DNA of 46,586 nucleotides from JAAYUK01 sp964392915 (GTDB lineage: Bacteria > Nitrospirota > Thermodesulfovibrionia > Thermodesulfovibrionales > Dissulfurispiraceae). Position 1 is the stretch's first letter; each line of letters starts with the position of its first letter. The translations under genes were made by a program, and so were the position numbers. Below are positions 8,292 through 16,702 of the stretch, piece by piece. The notes below the pieces were generated by a model, which saw nothing but the letters and a program-made list of their open reading frames with translations, had not been told where the DNA came from and ran no database searches. The stretch spans positions 1 to 46,586 of the forward strand of contig CAYMRS010000015.1 of assembly GCA_964392915.1 (NCBI GenBank). The letters run 5' to 3'.

Positions 8292-9521
8292 CTACTCCGC
8301 CTGAATATGGTCTTCAAAGAGAGACGCGACTGTTTCCTGATAGGCCCTGATCAGTTCCGGCCTCTGATCTTCAGGTACTTCATGCATGGCAAGGCATCGC
8401 TCGAACACATCGTTAGTATTCAAGTCGTCCAAAGTTTCTTCTTCATGGATTTGTCCGAGAACTTGGTCGATGATGCGGTTGTTCTTTATCCGGAGAATTT
8501 CCATTTGGGTGCCAGAAATCGCTGCTTCCAAGCGCTCCCGCAGATCGCCAATGACCTCAGTGCCGTCGTAAATGACTTCAAGCCAACCTTGGGATTCCGT
8601 TGCCGACAATTCGAGGATGCGGCCTGAGATGCCGTCCCAGTCACCCTTAACGCGCTCAAGTTTCTGAAACACCGGCACGTCGATCAGCTGCACCGATGCA
8701 GCCGTGCAGTGGAACTGAACCTGGCAAATGCTCTTCTGCTGTTTTGCCTCACCGAACCCCATGGGCAAAGGAGAGCCGCTATACCGTATGGTTTCGGAGC
8801 CATTTACCTTTTGCGGGACGTGGAGGTGCCCAAGCGCCAGATAGTTGAAACAGGCAGGAAAAATCCCAGTCGTCACATGGGCCAGAGAACCAACATACAG
8901 TTCTCGCACGCCATCGCCGTCAACGGTTTGTCCGCCAGCGGTGAACAGATGCCCCATGGCCACGATGGGGATATCTGCTCCGAGCTCCTCGCGCTTCTGT
9001 TCGGCCAAGGCGGCGATGGTAGCGTAATGGGCGCGAATGCCTTCAATCAGCTTTCGCTCTTTGTCCTCAACACTCTCACCCGCTTCCGCCACGCGGATAT
9101 CCCTGTCACGGAGGTAGGGCACGGCGCAGACAATCAATTCCGGAGCGTCATGCTCATTACGGAGCACCAGCACTTCGTCTTCCGGGAGTTCAGTGCTACT
9201 GCCGACCACGTGGACATCAAGGGCCTTGAGCAGTTCCTTGGGAGCATTGAGAAAGGACGGTGAATCATGGTTGCCTGCAATAACGACGACATGCCGACAA
9301 GATGAGGCAGCAACCCGGCACAAGAACCGGTAATAGAGCTCTTGGGCGCGATTGCTCGGAGCGCTGGTGTCAAAGACATCACCAGCCACCAGCAAAACAT
9401 CGATTCCCCGCTGCTGAATCGTCCCGGCCAGCCAGTCGAGAAAGGCCTCAAACTCCTCGTATCGTTTTCTGCCGTACAGGGTGCGGCCGAGGTGCCAGTC
9501 GGATGTGTGGAGGAGCTTCAT
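8292..9521 (-). CDS. sbcD: SbcD-like nuclease subunit (Mre11 family)
   Basis: A 409-residue calcineurin-like metallophosphoesterase. The metal-binding motifs appear in order: SDWHLG (7-12), AGDVFD (about 46), AGNHDS (about 82) and GHLH (about 230), followed by the capping domain. It is the nuclease partner of SbcC, using manganese to cut DNA ends and hairpins. Its ATG overlaps the stop of the upstream RloC-like gene by four bases (ATGA), so translation of the two is probably coupled. This overlap ties the SbcCD pair to the BREX operon. Confidence 0.95.
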   Translation of the reverse strand: MKLLHTSDWHLGRTLYGRKRYEEFEAFLDWLAGTIQQRGIDVLLVAGDVFDTSAPSNRAQELYYRFLCRVAASSCRHVVVIAGNHDSPSFLNAPKELLKALDVHVVGSSTELPEDEVLVLRNEHDAPELIVCAVPYLRDRDIRVAEAGESVEDKERKLIEGIRAHYATIAALAEQKREELGADIPIVAMGHLFTAGGQTVDGDGVRELYVGSLAHVTTGIFPACFNYLALGHLHVPQKVNGSETIRYSGSPLPMGFGEAKQQKSICQVQFHCTAASVQLIDVPVFQKLERVKGDWDGISGRILELSATESQGWLEVIYDGTEVIGDLRERLEAAISGTQMEILRIKNNRIIDQVLGQIHEEETLDDLNTNDVFERCLAMHEVPEDQRPELIRAYQETVASLFEDHIQAE

Positions 9522-12124
9522 TGTATATCCTGTGCAGATGGAACTGGTCGCTGTTTAAAATCCGCTTGCCACTTCTTCAGCTCATTGAAATCATTCTCAA
9601 GCTCATCTGGCTCGGGAAGCGGAACTGGAGCATCAAGAGGCTGTGAATGCTCATACCTTGAATATTTTGTCATCAAATCATCGAAATACTGGCAATCTTG
9701 TTCGTTGATCAGGGCAAGCTTATTGATCTTGTTTTTGGTGTTGATATCCCTTCGGTAACGGCCAACGACATCGGCCATAAGCTCAAATTCAATCATTCTC
9801 TCAAGGAGAATCCTGAAATCACTGCATAGAGACTTTGCATATGGCTCATACACATCTTTACCATGCTCTTGGAGCAGTTTCTTAGCTTTGGAAAGACTAT
9901 CATTAATGAGGCTGTTCAACGCTTTATCGGGTCTTTTAACGAAGAGCGGAGTTTCTCCAGGCTCGCCAGTGCCCCATGTTTCAGCCCGAATGCAGATGAT
10001 TTCTGGTTCTCGGTCAACTTTTTTTGAGTACTCTTGGATTAGACCCAGCAAGGACAGGCGATGAGTAAAGACAATGACTTGCTTGTCCTGAGACAACTCA
10101 ATCAGCCTTTGAACCACGGCCTCTTCATAGCTTTGGTCGAGCGAGGATATTGGATCGTCGAAGATAAACGGAGCCTGGTTGCTCTTGCCGGTGACGTCGG
10201 CCAAAAAAGCCGCAATGGAAACGATCCGACTCTCTCCCTCGCTCAAGACATCGGTAAGGATATTATGAGAGGTTTCCTTGAGCTTGATTTTATGGAGTGC
10301 TTTCCCTTTGGGCGTCCTCGTTTTCACCAACTCAACCTTTAACTGTGATGCGCCAAGTACCTTCAATTCTCTATTGAATCTTTGCACGAATGCATCCGTG
10401 ATCAAGGCTTCTGCCAGCTCCCCTTTTTTCTTGGACAGCGCCATTGTGTTGGTCGATTTCTTTGCCTCCTGAATCTGGTTCAGTAGCTTCAATCGGGTGA
10501 CTTCTTCTTCAATGGCGGCGCGGTGCTCAGACAACCATTTTCTCGACTGCAGGCTGTTTAGCTTTTTCTTGATCTCCTCTCGATTGTCGCTTTTGGCGTC
10601 TTCGTCATATTTTGCCGCGAGTTCACCGAGACTTTTTGACTGGGCGTTGGCTTCTTCGATCCATTTCGGTGAGAGCAGAGGGGCGGGAATGGCTTCTTCG
10701 GAATCGATCCCAGGGAGCAGGTCTTTTCTAGCCTGCACTTGAGCAAAGAAATCCGTCACCTGGCTGACGACTTCATCCTGTGAAATACCAGCCGCATCGA
10801 TACGGGTCTTCAGCGTCTCCGATGTCGGTAGTGCCTCGATAGTTTGACTGGCAGTCTCGTATTCCTTGGCCGCATCCGTTGCGGCTTTCTGCATTTCACC
10901 CTTCACGAAATTTTCGAAGGAGATCAGTCTCTCTTTGGCCTCCTGGGTCAAGGTCTGGTGGCACAGGACACAACGGGAACCATCAGAAATATTCGGGTAC
11001 TCAGCTTCTTTGAAGGCTGCCGATACGGAGTAGTTCCGGGCTGCTTCCCAAAGCTCTTTCCATACATCAGACCCGATGCCTTCCAACTCGCTACCGGAGA
11101 ACACCTTTTCCGCCGCCGTATCTGCCGCTGTCTTCTTGAGAATCGACTTCTTCTTGGCAGCAATGATCCGTCGGTAATTCTCGTCCGATAATTGCTTCAG
11201 ATATTTTTGGGCATCCTGAACCAGATTGTCGATATGCTGTTTCTGTTTTTTCAGCTGCTTCGCTTTTTCCGCCGGTGCCTGTTCGGCAAGGCGCTGCTGC
11301 AACGTTTGCATCTCGGTCTCGTCAGCGCTGCCCAATGTGCAATGCTTGTCGATGTCCTGGGTGCTGGTCTTGGCGCTGATGGCTTCGTACCAGGTGCCTT
11401 CAGGGGTCACCTTCTTGTCGGCCGGGATATTCGGCTTTTTGGACTGGTGCCGGTTGGCCTCGACGTCCAAGGCCGATGCGACCCTTTCGCATGCAAGGAT
11501 GAGCGAACTGAAAAACGATAGAACCGGCGGCTCGTAGCTCACCTCGTCATCGCTGCTGACAAAGACCTTGCCAAACGAGGTGTCGAAAATATCAACGCTG
11601 TTGAGATCATCGCAGATACCTTGCCCTGACCAGGTATGGGTCTTCGGTACGCCGTCCTGCTCAAACGAAATGCAGGCTTTCTGTGCGGCAGAGCCGGGCT
11701 TATAGACATTGCGGTGGAGGATACCCGTCTCGCGGGCTCCGCATACATGTTTGAGGAGTCTGACGTAACCGGATTTGCCTGACCCGTTGTTGCCATAAAC
11801 AATCGTGATATTGCCGTTGCCAAACTCCAGTGGCTTTTTGGGAGCAAGGGCGTTTACTCCTTCGACATCACTGATCGAACACAAACGTAGAGTGCCTGCT
11901 GCACCCTGGGAGAACGCGGTAGCGGGAAAGGAACAAGTCGTTTTGGGCAGCTTACCGTCGGCTTCCTGCTGACACAGGGTTGCAAGCTCGAAAACGTCTT
12001 TGTCAGTAAGCTCAGATTGCTGAAGTAGCCTCGTAGCCGCAATCTGGAGCCATTGGGGGCGCTCTGAAAACCATTTTGTCAGTGATGCCGATATCCCGCT
12101 CAGGTTATTCCTCCTCAGCTCCAT
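9518..12124 (-). CDS. RloC/PrrC-like ABC ATPase, probable anticodon nuclease
   Basis: An ABC/SMC-like ATPase of about 868 residues in the AAA_13 group that includes RloC and PrrC. Walker A is YGNNGSGKS (about 113), the signature is LSEGES (about 628) and Walker B FIFDDPISSLD (about 655). A coiled coil between them carries RCVLCH (about 385), resembling the RloC zinc hook. The C-terminus has FRILLERMIEF (about 771) and a later YEHS (about 826); these could supply the Arg-Glu-His triad of the PrrC/RloC anticodon-nuclease domain. The function is therefore inferred as tRNA cleavage when the neighbouring DNA-modification system is disturbed. The ATG at 12124 overlaps brxL by 20 bases. A strong AGGAGG lies just downstream, before an in-frame CTG at 12103, so the start is uncertain. 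An upstream ATG at 12205 is less likely. Confidence 0.8.
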   Translation of the reverse strand: MELRRNNLSGISASLTKWFSERPQWLQIAATRLLQQSELTDKDVFELATLCQQEADGKLPKTTCSFPATAFSQGAAGTLRLCSISDVEGVNALAPKKPLEFGNGNITIVYGNNGSGKSGYVRLLKHVCGARETGILHRNVYKPGSAAQKACISFEQDGVPKTHTWSGQGICDDLNSVDIFDTSFGKVFVSSDDEVSYEPPVLSFFSSLILACERVASALDVEANRHQSKKPNIPADKKVTPEGTWYEAISAKTSTQDIDKHCTLGSADETEMQTLQQRLAEQAPAEKAKQLKKQKQHIDNLVQDAQKYLKQLSDENYRRIIAAKKKSILKKTAADTAAEKVFSGSELEGIGSDVWKELWEAARNYSVSAAFKEAEYPNISDGSRCVLCHQTLTQEAKERLISFENFVKGEMQKAATDAAKEYETASQTIEALPTSETLKTRIDAAGISQDEVVSQVTDFFAQVQARKDLLPGIDSEEAIPAPLLSPKWIEEANAQSKSLGELAAKYDEDAKSDNREEIKKKLNSLQSRKWLSEHRAAIEEEVTRLKLLNQIQEAKKSTNTMALSKKKGELAEALITDAFVQRFNRELKVLGASQLKVELVKTRTPKGKALHKIKLKETSHNILTDVLSEGESRIVSIAAFLADVTGKSNQAPFIFDDPISSLDQSYEEAVVQRLIELSQDKQVIVFTHRLSLLGLIQEYSKKVDREPEIICIRAETWGTGEPGETPLFVKRPDKALNSLINDSLSKAKKLLQEHGKDVYEPYAKSLCSDFRILLERMIEFELMADVVGRYRRDINTKNKINKLALINEQDCQYFDDLMTKYSRYEHSQPLDAPVPLPEPDELENDFNELKKWQADFKQRPVPSAQDIQ

Positions 12125-14177
12125 TCGGTTTGTGTTTAATAAACGTGACCTCGAACGCCTTGCATTGGCGGTATTGCTGCAGTCGATTGACGAAGGTGAA
12201 GGCATCGTTCATCTCGTAGTGCTGAAATATGTCGAGGCCGCGATCCAGGGATATTTTCCAGCCGTGATCGGTCACGATGTGGCGAGCATGGATAGTGCCA
12301 GTGCTGTCGAACTCCCAAGTGAAGTTCACGCCCACCGCGTTGGCGGACTCCTTCATCTTCTCGAAGTTTTCCTTCTGCTGTTCGCCTTTGAACTCATCTT
12401 CCGTCGTCACCAGATGAACCGATACTTCCTCATCCGGAGCCTTGTGCTTGACCACCGTCTCCAAGAATTCCATGAAGTTGCGCATCTGGTAAAACAGGCG
12501 GATGTATGGATCGGTAACTGTGATCGTGGTCGCGTCCTTGAGATAAGGACCGAGCAGTGTATCGAAGGAGAGCCCCTTCTGGTTCTCCTGGAATGTGAGG
12601 TGCTTTTCCTTGAGGACGGGTTCGGCCGGTGCCAGTGGCTCGGATGGCACTTGGGGTGAGCCCGGTTGCGCAGATTCCAAGATTTTCCCGTCTTGACCCT
12701 CGGCGATGGTCTTGTGGTAGTAGCTGGGATATTCCTCTTCTTCGAGCGTAGTGACAGGCTTGGCCTGGCCATCAGTGCTCAGATAAGTAAAGCGGACGTT
12801 GCCGTAGGTGGAGTCGATTCGCATCAATTGGTCTTTGACGCGCTTGCGGCCCTCAATCGCGAACCGCAGCAGCTCCTCGACCTCTTCCTTGGTTGCTCCC
12901 CCATGCGGGAAAAGGATCTTCATCAAGCCTGAGAAGGTCTTGTTGATACCATCGCGGTCCCGCGTCGAGATATCGGATGAGAGGGAGAAGTACTCCTTGT
13001 AGCGGTCCGAGTAATCGTGATTGCGCAACGAGCGAAGGATCTCGGCCAGGTAGTCCACCACGAAACCGTAGCCGCTGGAGAACATCTCGCCCCGGATGAT
13101 GTCGACCTCCCAGCCAGGAATATAAAAATGGATGCGGTCGAGAAACGCAGAGTCGTAGAACTTGTCGGGCAGCTCGCAAAACAGATCCGAGTGTTTGAGC
13201 ATGTAGGGCACGGTGTGCTGGGTGTTGCCCACGAAAACCATAGAGGCCTCTGCACCCAGCGTCTCGACGCCTCGTGAGAAGGACTTGTTGGCCATGTAGT
13301 TTTTCATGATGTCGACCAGGGCCTTTTCGACGCGCTTTTGCTTTCCGGCAAACTCGTCGAAGGCAACACAATCCCAGTAGCCGACCAGTCCGATCTTTCC
13401 AGAAGAGTTGTTCACGAACAGCTTGGGAACCGTAACCTCACCGCCGGAGATCAGGATGCCGTGAGGCGAGAACTCCGAGTAGATGTGAGATTTGCCAGTC
13501 CCCTTGGGGCCAAGTTCGATCAGGTTGTAATTGCGCTCGCAAAATGGGATCAGGCGGACCAGTTGTGTCAGCTTGCTGCGCTTACCGAACATCTCCGGGT
13601 TGAATCCGACGCTTTGAACCAGCAGGTCGATCCACTCGTCGATTGTGAACTGCTTGCGGGCCTCAACATATTTGTCGAAATCGAAATGGGAGAGTTGGAT
13701 CGGCTTGAGGGTCGACAAGATCCAGGGGCTTGAGCTTTTGTCATCGGCAAACTCATATTCCAGATCAGCAATGCACCACACGCCACCGACCAAGAGCTTG
13801 GGGTGCTTCTTCACCGTTCCGGCATCAACAAGGACCTCTTTGATGCCCAAGTTGGAGAACTGCGCCTCATAGACGTCCTTCTTATCGTTCAGATCAACAC
13901 TGATTTTGTCGATGACCTTGTAGCGACCCTTTTCCTTAATGTTCGAGCGGACTAACCCGGCTTCATTTCGGTGAACATAATGCTTGGCAAGGATCTCTTT
14001 GACTGTCTCGATACCGGTCTGGATGGTCGGTTCATCGCTGGTGGCGCAATACTGTCCCAGCAGGTATTCCAGCACGTAGGAGGGAACGATGGCGTTGCCC
14101 TTGACTGTCTTGACGAGATCCTTGCGGACAACGAGTCCCGAGAAGTGTGTGTTGATTTTCTGGTCAAGTTCGTTCAT
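12105..14177 (-). CDS. brxL: BREX protein BrxL (AAA+ ATPase, Lon-like)
   Basis: A 690-residue protein matching type I BREX BrxL in length and features. The N-terminal domain (about 1-200) precedes an AAA+ core with a Walker A GPKGTGKSH (about 222-230) and the acidic AFDEFAG stretch. The C-terminal region from about 550 (TVTDPYIRLFYQMRNF... then GWKISLDRGLDIF) resembles the MIT-associated C-terminal fold seen in this family. BrxL is known as a DNA-binding hexameric ATPase required for phage restriction in type I BREX. It begins 14 bases after the pglZ stop and overlaps the start of the RloC-like gene, marking the border between the canonical BREX genes and the added module. Confidence 0.96.
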   Translation of the reverse strand: MNELDQKINTHFSGLVVRKDLVKTVKGNAIVPSYVLEYLLGQYCATSDEPTIQTGIETVKEILAKHYVHRNEAGLVRSNIKEKGRYKVIDKISVDLNDKKDVYEAQFSNLGIKEVLVDAGTVKKHPKLLVGGVWCIADLEYEFADDKSSSPWILSTLKPIQLSHFDFDKYVEARKQFTIDEWIDLLVQSVGFNPEMFGKRSKLTQLVRLIPFCERNYNLIELGPKGTGKSHIYSEFSPHGILISGGEVTVPKLFVNNSSGKIGLVGYWDCVAFDEFAGKQKRVEKALVDIMKNYMANKSFSRGVETLGAEASMVFVGNTQHTVPYMLKHSDLFCELPDKFYDSAFLDRIHFYIPGWEVDIIRGEMFSSGYGFVVDYLAEILRSLRNHDYSDRYKEYFSLSSDISTRDRDGINKTFSGLMKILFPHGGATKEEVEELLRFAIEGRKRVKDQLMRIDSTYGNVRFTYLSTDGQAKPVTTLEEEEYPSYYHKTIAEGQDGKILESAQPGSPQVPSEPLAPAEPVLKEKHLTFQENQKGLSFDTLLGPYLKDATTITVTDPYIRLFYQMRNFMEFLETVVKHKAPDEEVSVHLVTTEDEFKGEQQKENFEKMKESANAVGVNFTWEFDSTGTIHARHIVTDHGWKISLDRGLDIFQHYEMNDAFTFVNRLQQYRQCKAFEVTFIKHKPNGAEEE

Positions 14178-14191
14178 GGGTCACCCCTCCT

Positions 14192-16690
14192 TTAAAAGTC
14201 GAAGTCACTGGTAAATGATCGTCGCATCATATACCGGAGCGACTTGTATTCCTTGAAATGTGAAGTCCCGGCGTGTTTTTCCTCCAGCCGTAGACTGACC
14301 TCCTTGCCGTTGGCCTCATCGGCCTTGCGGGTCAGCACAAAGCGCACTTGCAGCTCCCGCTCCCGGGGATTGTCCGAGCTTAGGTCGAAGGTCAGGTCGT
14401 GGCTGTCGGAGATCAGGTCGCCCCCCTCGGTGTAGATGCCAGCCCGCAGCACGCGCGGTTGGATCTTGTCCGTCACCGGCCCGGCTTGGTACATGGTCAC
14501 CGCCAGTTGCCCGGAGGTGATTACCGAGCTAGCTCCTCGCAGAATGTCAATCTCTACAGTGGAGACATCGCTCTGGCGCTTTTTGTTGATCTTGAGTACC
14601 GGGATCACGACCTCCTGCAACGACGCTCCGCCATGCACAAAGCGGCTGCCGGAACCCTTCAGGCGCAAGCGGTTTATTGACTTGGGAATCTGCACCTCCA
14701 CCTCACCGGCAAGGCCAAGCTGCTCGGAGGTGAACTTGTGCAGGCTGGATGCCACAGCAAGCCCCTTGCCGAGCACGAAGCGGCGGTCCCGAAACAGTAT
14801 CTGGTCTCCCTCGGCATCGACTCCGGAAAAGTCGCTCTCGTCAATGGCGCGGTTCTGGTAGATGAAGCCATGGTCCGAGGTCACCAGCAAATTGTTGGCG
14901 TTGGCCCCGGTCAACTTCTTGATCAGGCGAATTAGCTCCTGCAGGGTTTCTTCCGCCGCCTCGAAAACCCGCTCCTCGGTTTCCCGTTTGTCGCCGGTGG
15001 CGTCGATGCGGTTGTGATAGACGTAAATCACGTCGTGATCGCGCACCAGTGCCCGGCAGTCGTCACCCTTCATGGTCATCAGTTCATCGGCCTTGCAGGC
15101 GGTAGCCCGTTGACTGATCGCCTGGCCAAGGATCTTGACGCGGTTGGCCGTTCCCAGGGAGCTTTGGCCATCCACCAGCACGGTGCCGGTTTCGTTATCG
15201 GCAATCATCAGCTCTTTGTGGGGCAGGAGCGAGGCCATGCCAAGCTGGGTGTAGCTAGGCAACATCGAAAGCGCCGGTTCCAGTTCGGCGCTGTAACGGT
15301 CCTCCTGCCTGATCAGGCTCAGCAGCTCATCGCCGATCTCGTAGCGCATGGCATCGGAGATGATCACGCAGACCTTGTTGTCCTTGCGCAGGAACGGCCC
15401 GACCCAATGCTCGAAAAACTCCTTCTGCTTGCGCACCGGGAAGGCTTCCCATTTCGATGCCGAATCCACAAAGGTCTGGAAGCGGTCGCCCAGCTTCAGC
15501 AGGTAGTTGTTGGAGTAGAGATTTTCGATCTGCTCGGTCAAGGCCCCCATCAGCGAAGCCTGTCCAGACATGCGCACATGGTACGTGAACTTGCGGTAGA
15601 GCTGATCGAGCTTATACCAGAAGCTGCTGTAGCGCTGTACGCCTTCGGCCAAGCTGTCCATGGCGAGCTTGGCCTCGCTCAGTGCGTGAGTAAACTGGGC
15701 GGCGTAATCGATCGCCTCGTATAAACTCCTGCATTCGACATACCAGTGGCCTTGACGTCGCTGACGGACCCAAAGTGATACATCTCCACTGGATACCGTG
15801 CGGACTGCCACCGCGCGCACCAGATCACTGATGATCTTTTGGTCTATCAGGCGGAAGTAATCCAGATCGATTAGCTCCCGGAAATCCCGCTTGGCCAAAT
15901 CCTGTTCTATCCCAAGTACTTCAGCGCATTCTCCCGACAGTATCTCAAAACCGCCTTCGAACTGCCGGCTGTCTTTCCATCGCTTGAGAAACACTAGGGC
16001 ATCGCCGGTCAGTTTCACCTGGCCATCGGTGCCCATTGCGTAGCATGACTTGAACAACTCAATGGCGAAGTCGCGGATACCCGGCTCGTCGGACTTGTAG
16101 CCATAGCGGCGGGTCATCTGCTCCCAGAGGAAACCGTCCAGACTACACCGACCAATCAGCTTGATCTTCTCGTCGCGGCAGTCGGCCAGCTCCTGCAGCA
16201 GGTTTTCCACCACCGCATCCATCCGCGGATCGCTGCCGGTGCATACCGCCAGCATCTTCAGGCGAACCTGTCCGGCAGTGTCGTCCGCTTTCAGCAGCTT
16301 CTTGAGGGCATCCTTGCGCTTGCTCGCCTGGAAGAACTCCGCATGGGCCTGCACTACATCCGTGAACTGCAGGCCGAGTTCCAGTTCGGACAGCCAGATG
16401 GCCACCTGATCGGTGCGGAACTCACCGTGGGCTAGCTGCACATCCAGCAACCAGTTATCCAGATCGGCGGGCTGAGGTCCTTCTCGGTAGAGCAGGAATT
16501 TCTGTTCCGGCTGCTCACGAAGCAGCCTGTACTTGATGCCATACTCGTTGTTGATCAGCTCCAGCTTTTCTACACCGGGAAGCTGAAGCGCCTCGAAGTC
16601 GTCGCGCAACTCCTGTTTGGCATCGTACCAGAAGACGATCCGGTGCCGGTCAAAGAGTTTGGTCAGGGCCTGGGCAATGCGGGTTTCCAT
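14192..16690 (-). CDS. pglZ: BREX phosphatase-fold protein PglZ (type A)
   Basis: An 832-residue protein with an alkaline-phosphatase-like core: IISDAMRYE (about 444-452), LPSYTQLGMASLLPH, the DVIYVYHN strand, and VTSDHGFIYQ (about 605). These are the metal and substrate motifs of the PglZ domain. PglZ is required for both methylation and defence in BREX; its true substrate is not settled. It sits 12 bases after pglX and 14 bases before brxL in the normal type I order. It is GC-rich like brxC and brxL. Confidence 0.96.
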   Translation of the reverse strand: METRIAQALTKLFDRHRIVFWYDAKQELRDDFEALQLPGVEKLELINNEYGIKYRLLREQPEQKFLLYREGPQPADLDNWLLDVQLAHGEFRTDQVAIWLSELELGLQFTDVVQAHAEFFQASKRKDALKKLLKADDTAGQVRLKMLAVCTGSDPRMDAVVENLLQELADCRDEKIKLIGRCSLDGFLWEQMTRRYGYKSDEPGIRDFAIELFKSCYAMGTDGQVKLTGDALVFLKRWKDSRQFEGGFEILSGECAEVLGIEQDLAKRDFRELIDLDYFRLIDQKIISDLVRAVAVRTVSSGDVSLWVRQRRQGHWYVECRSLYEAIDYAAQFTHALSEAKLAMDSLAEGVQRYSSFWYKLDQLYRKFTYHVRMSGQASLMGALTEQIENLYSNNYLLKLGDRFQTFVDSASKWEAFPVRKQKEFFEHWVGPFLRKDNKVCVIISDAMRYEIGDELLSLIRQEDRYSAELEPALSMLPSYTQLGMASLLPHKELMIADNETGTVLVDGQSSLGTANRVKILGQAISQRATACKADELMTMKGDDCRALVRDHDVIYVYHNRIDATGDKRETEERVFEAAEETLQELIRLIKKLTGANANNLLVTSDHGFIYQNRAIDESDFSGVDAEGDQILFRDRRFVLGKGLAVASSLHKFTSEQLGLAGEVEVQIPKSINRLRLKGSGSRFVHGGASLQEVVIPVLKINKKRQSDVSTVEIDILRGASSVITSGQLAVTMYQAGPVTDKIQPRVLRAGIYTEGGDLISDSHDLTFDLSSDNPRERELQVRFVLTRKADEANGKEVSLRLEEKHAGTSHFKEYKSLRYMMRRSFTSDFDF

Positions 16691-16702
16691 AAATGGCGCT
16701 CC

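Noticed and set aside
7711..8304. 197-residue plus-strand frame opposite sbcC
   Set aside because: It is the antisense shadow of the conserved SbcC N-terminus and has no domain signal of its own.
12125..12205. Longer N-terminus for the RloC-like protein
   Set aside because: The 27 extra residues are read out of frame within the conserved end of brxL and are Ser/Arg-rich without similarity to the family.
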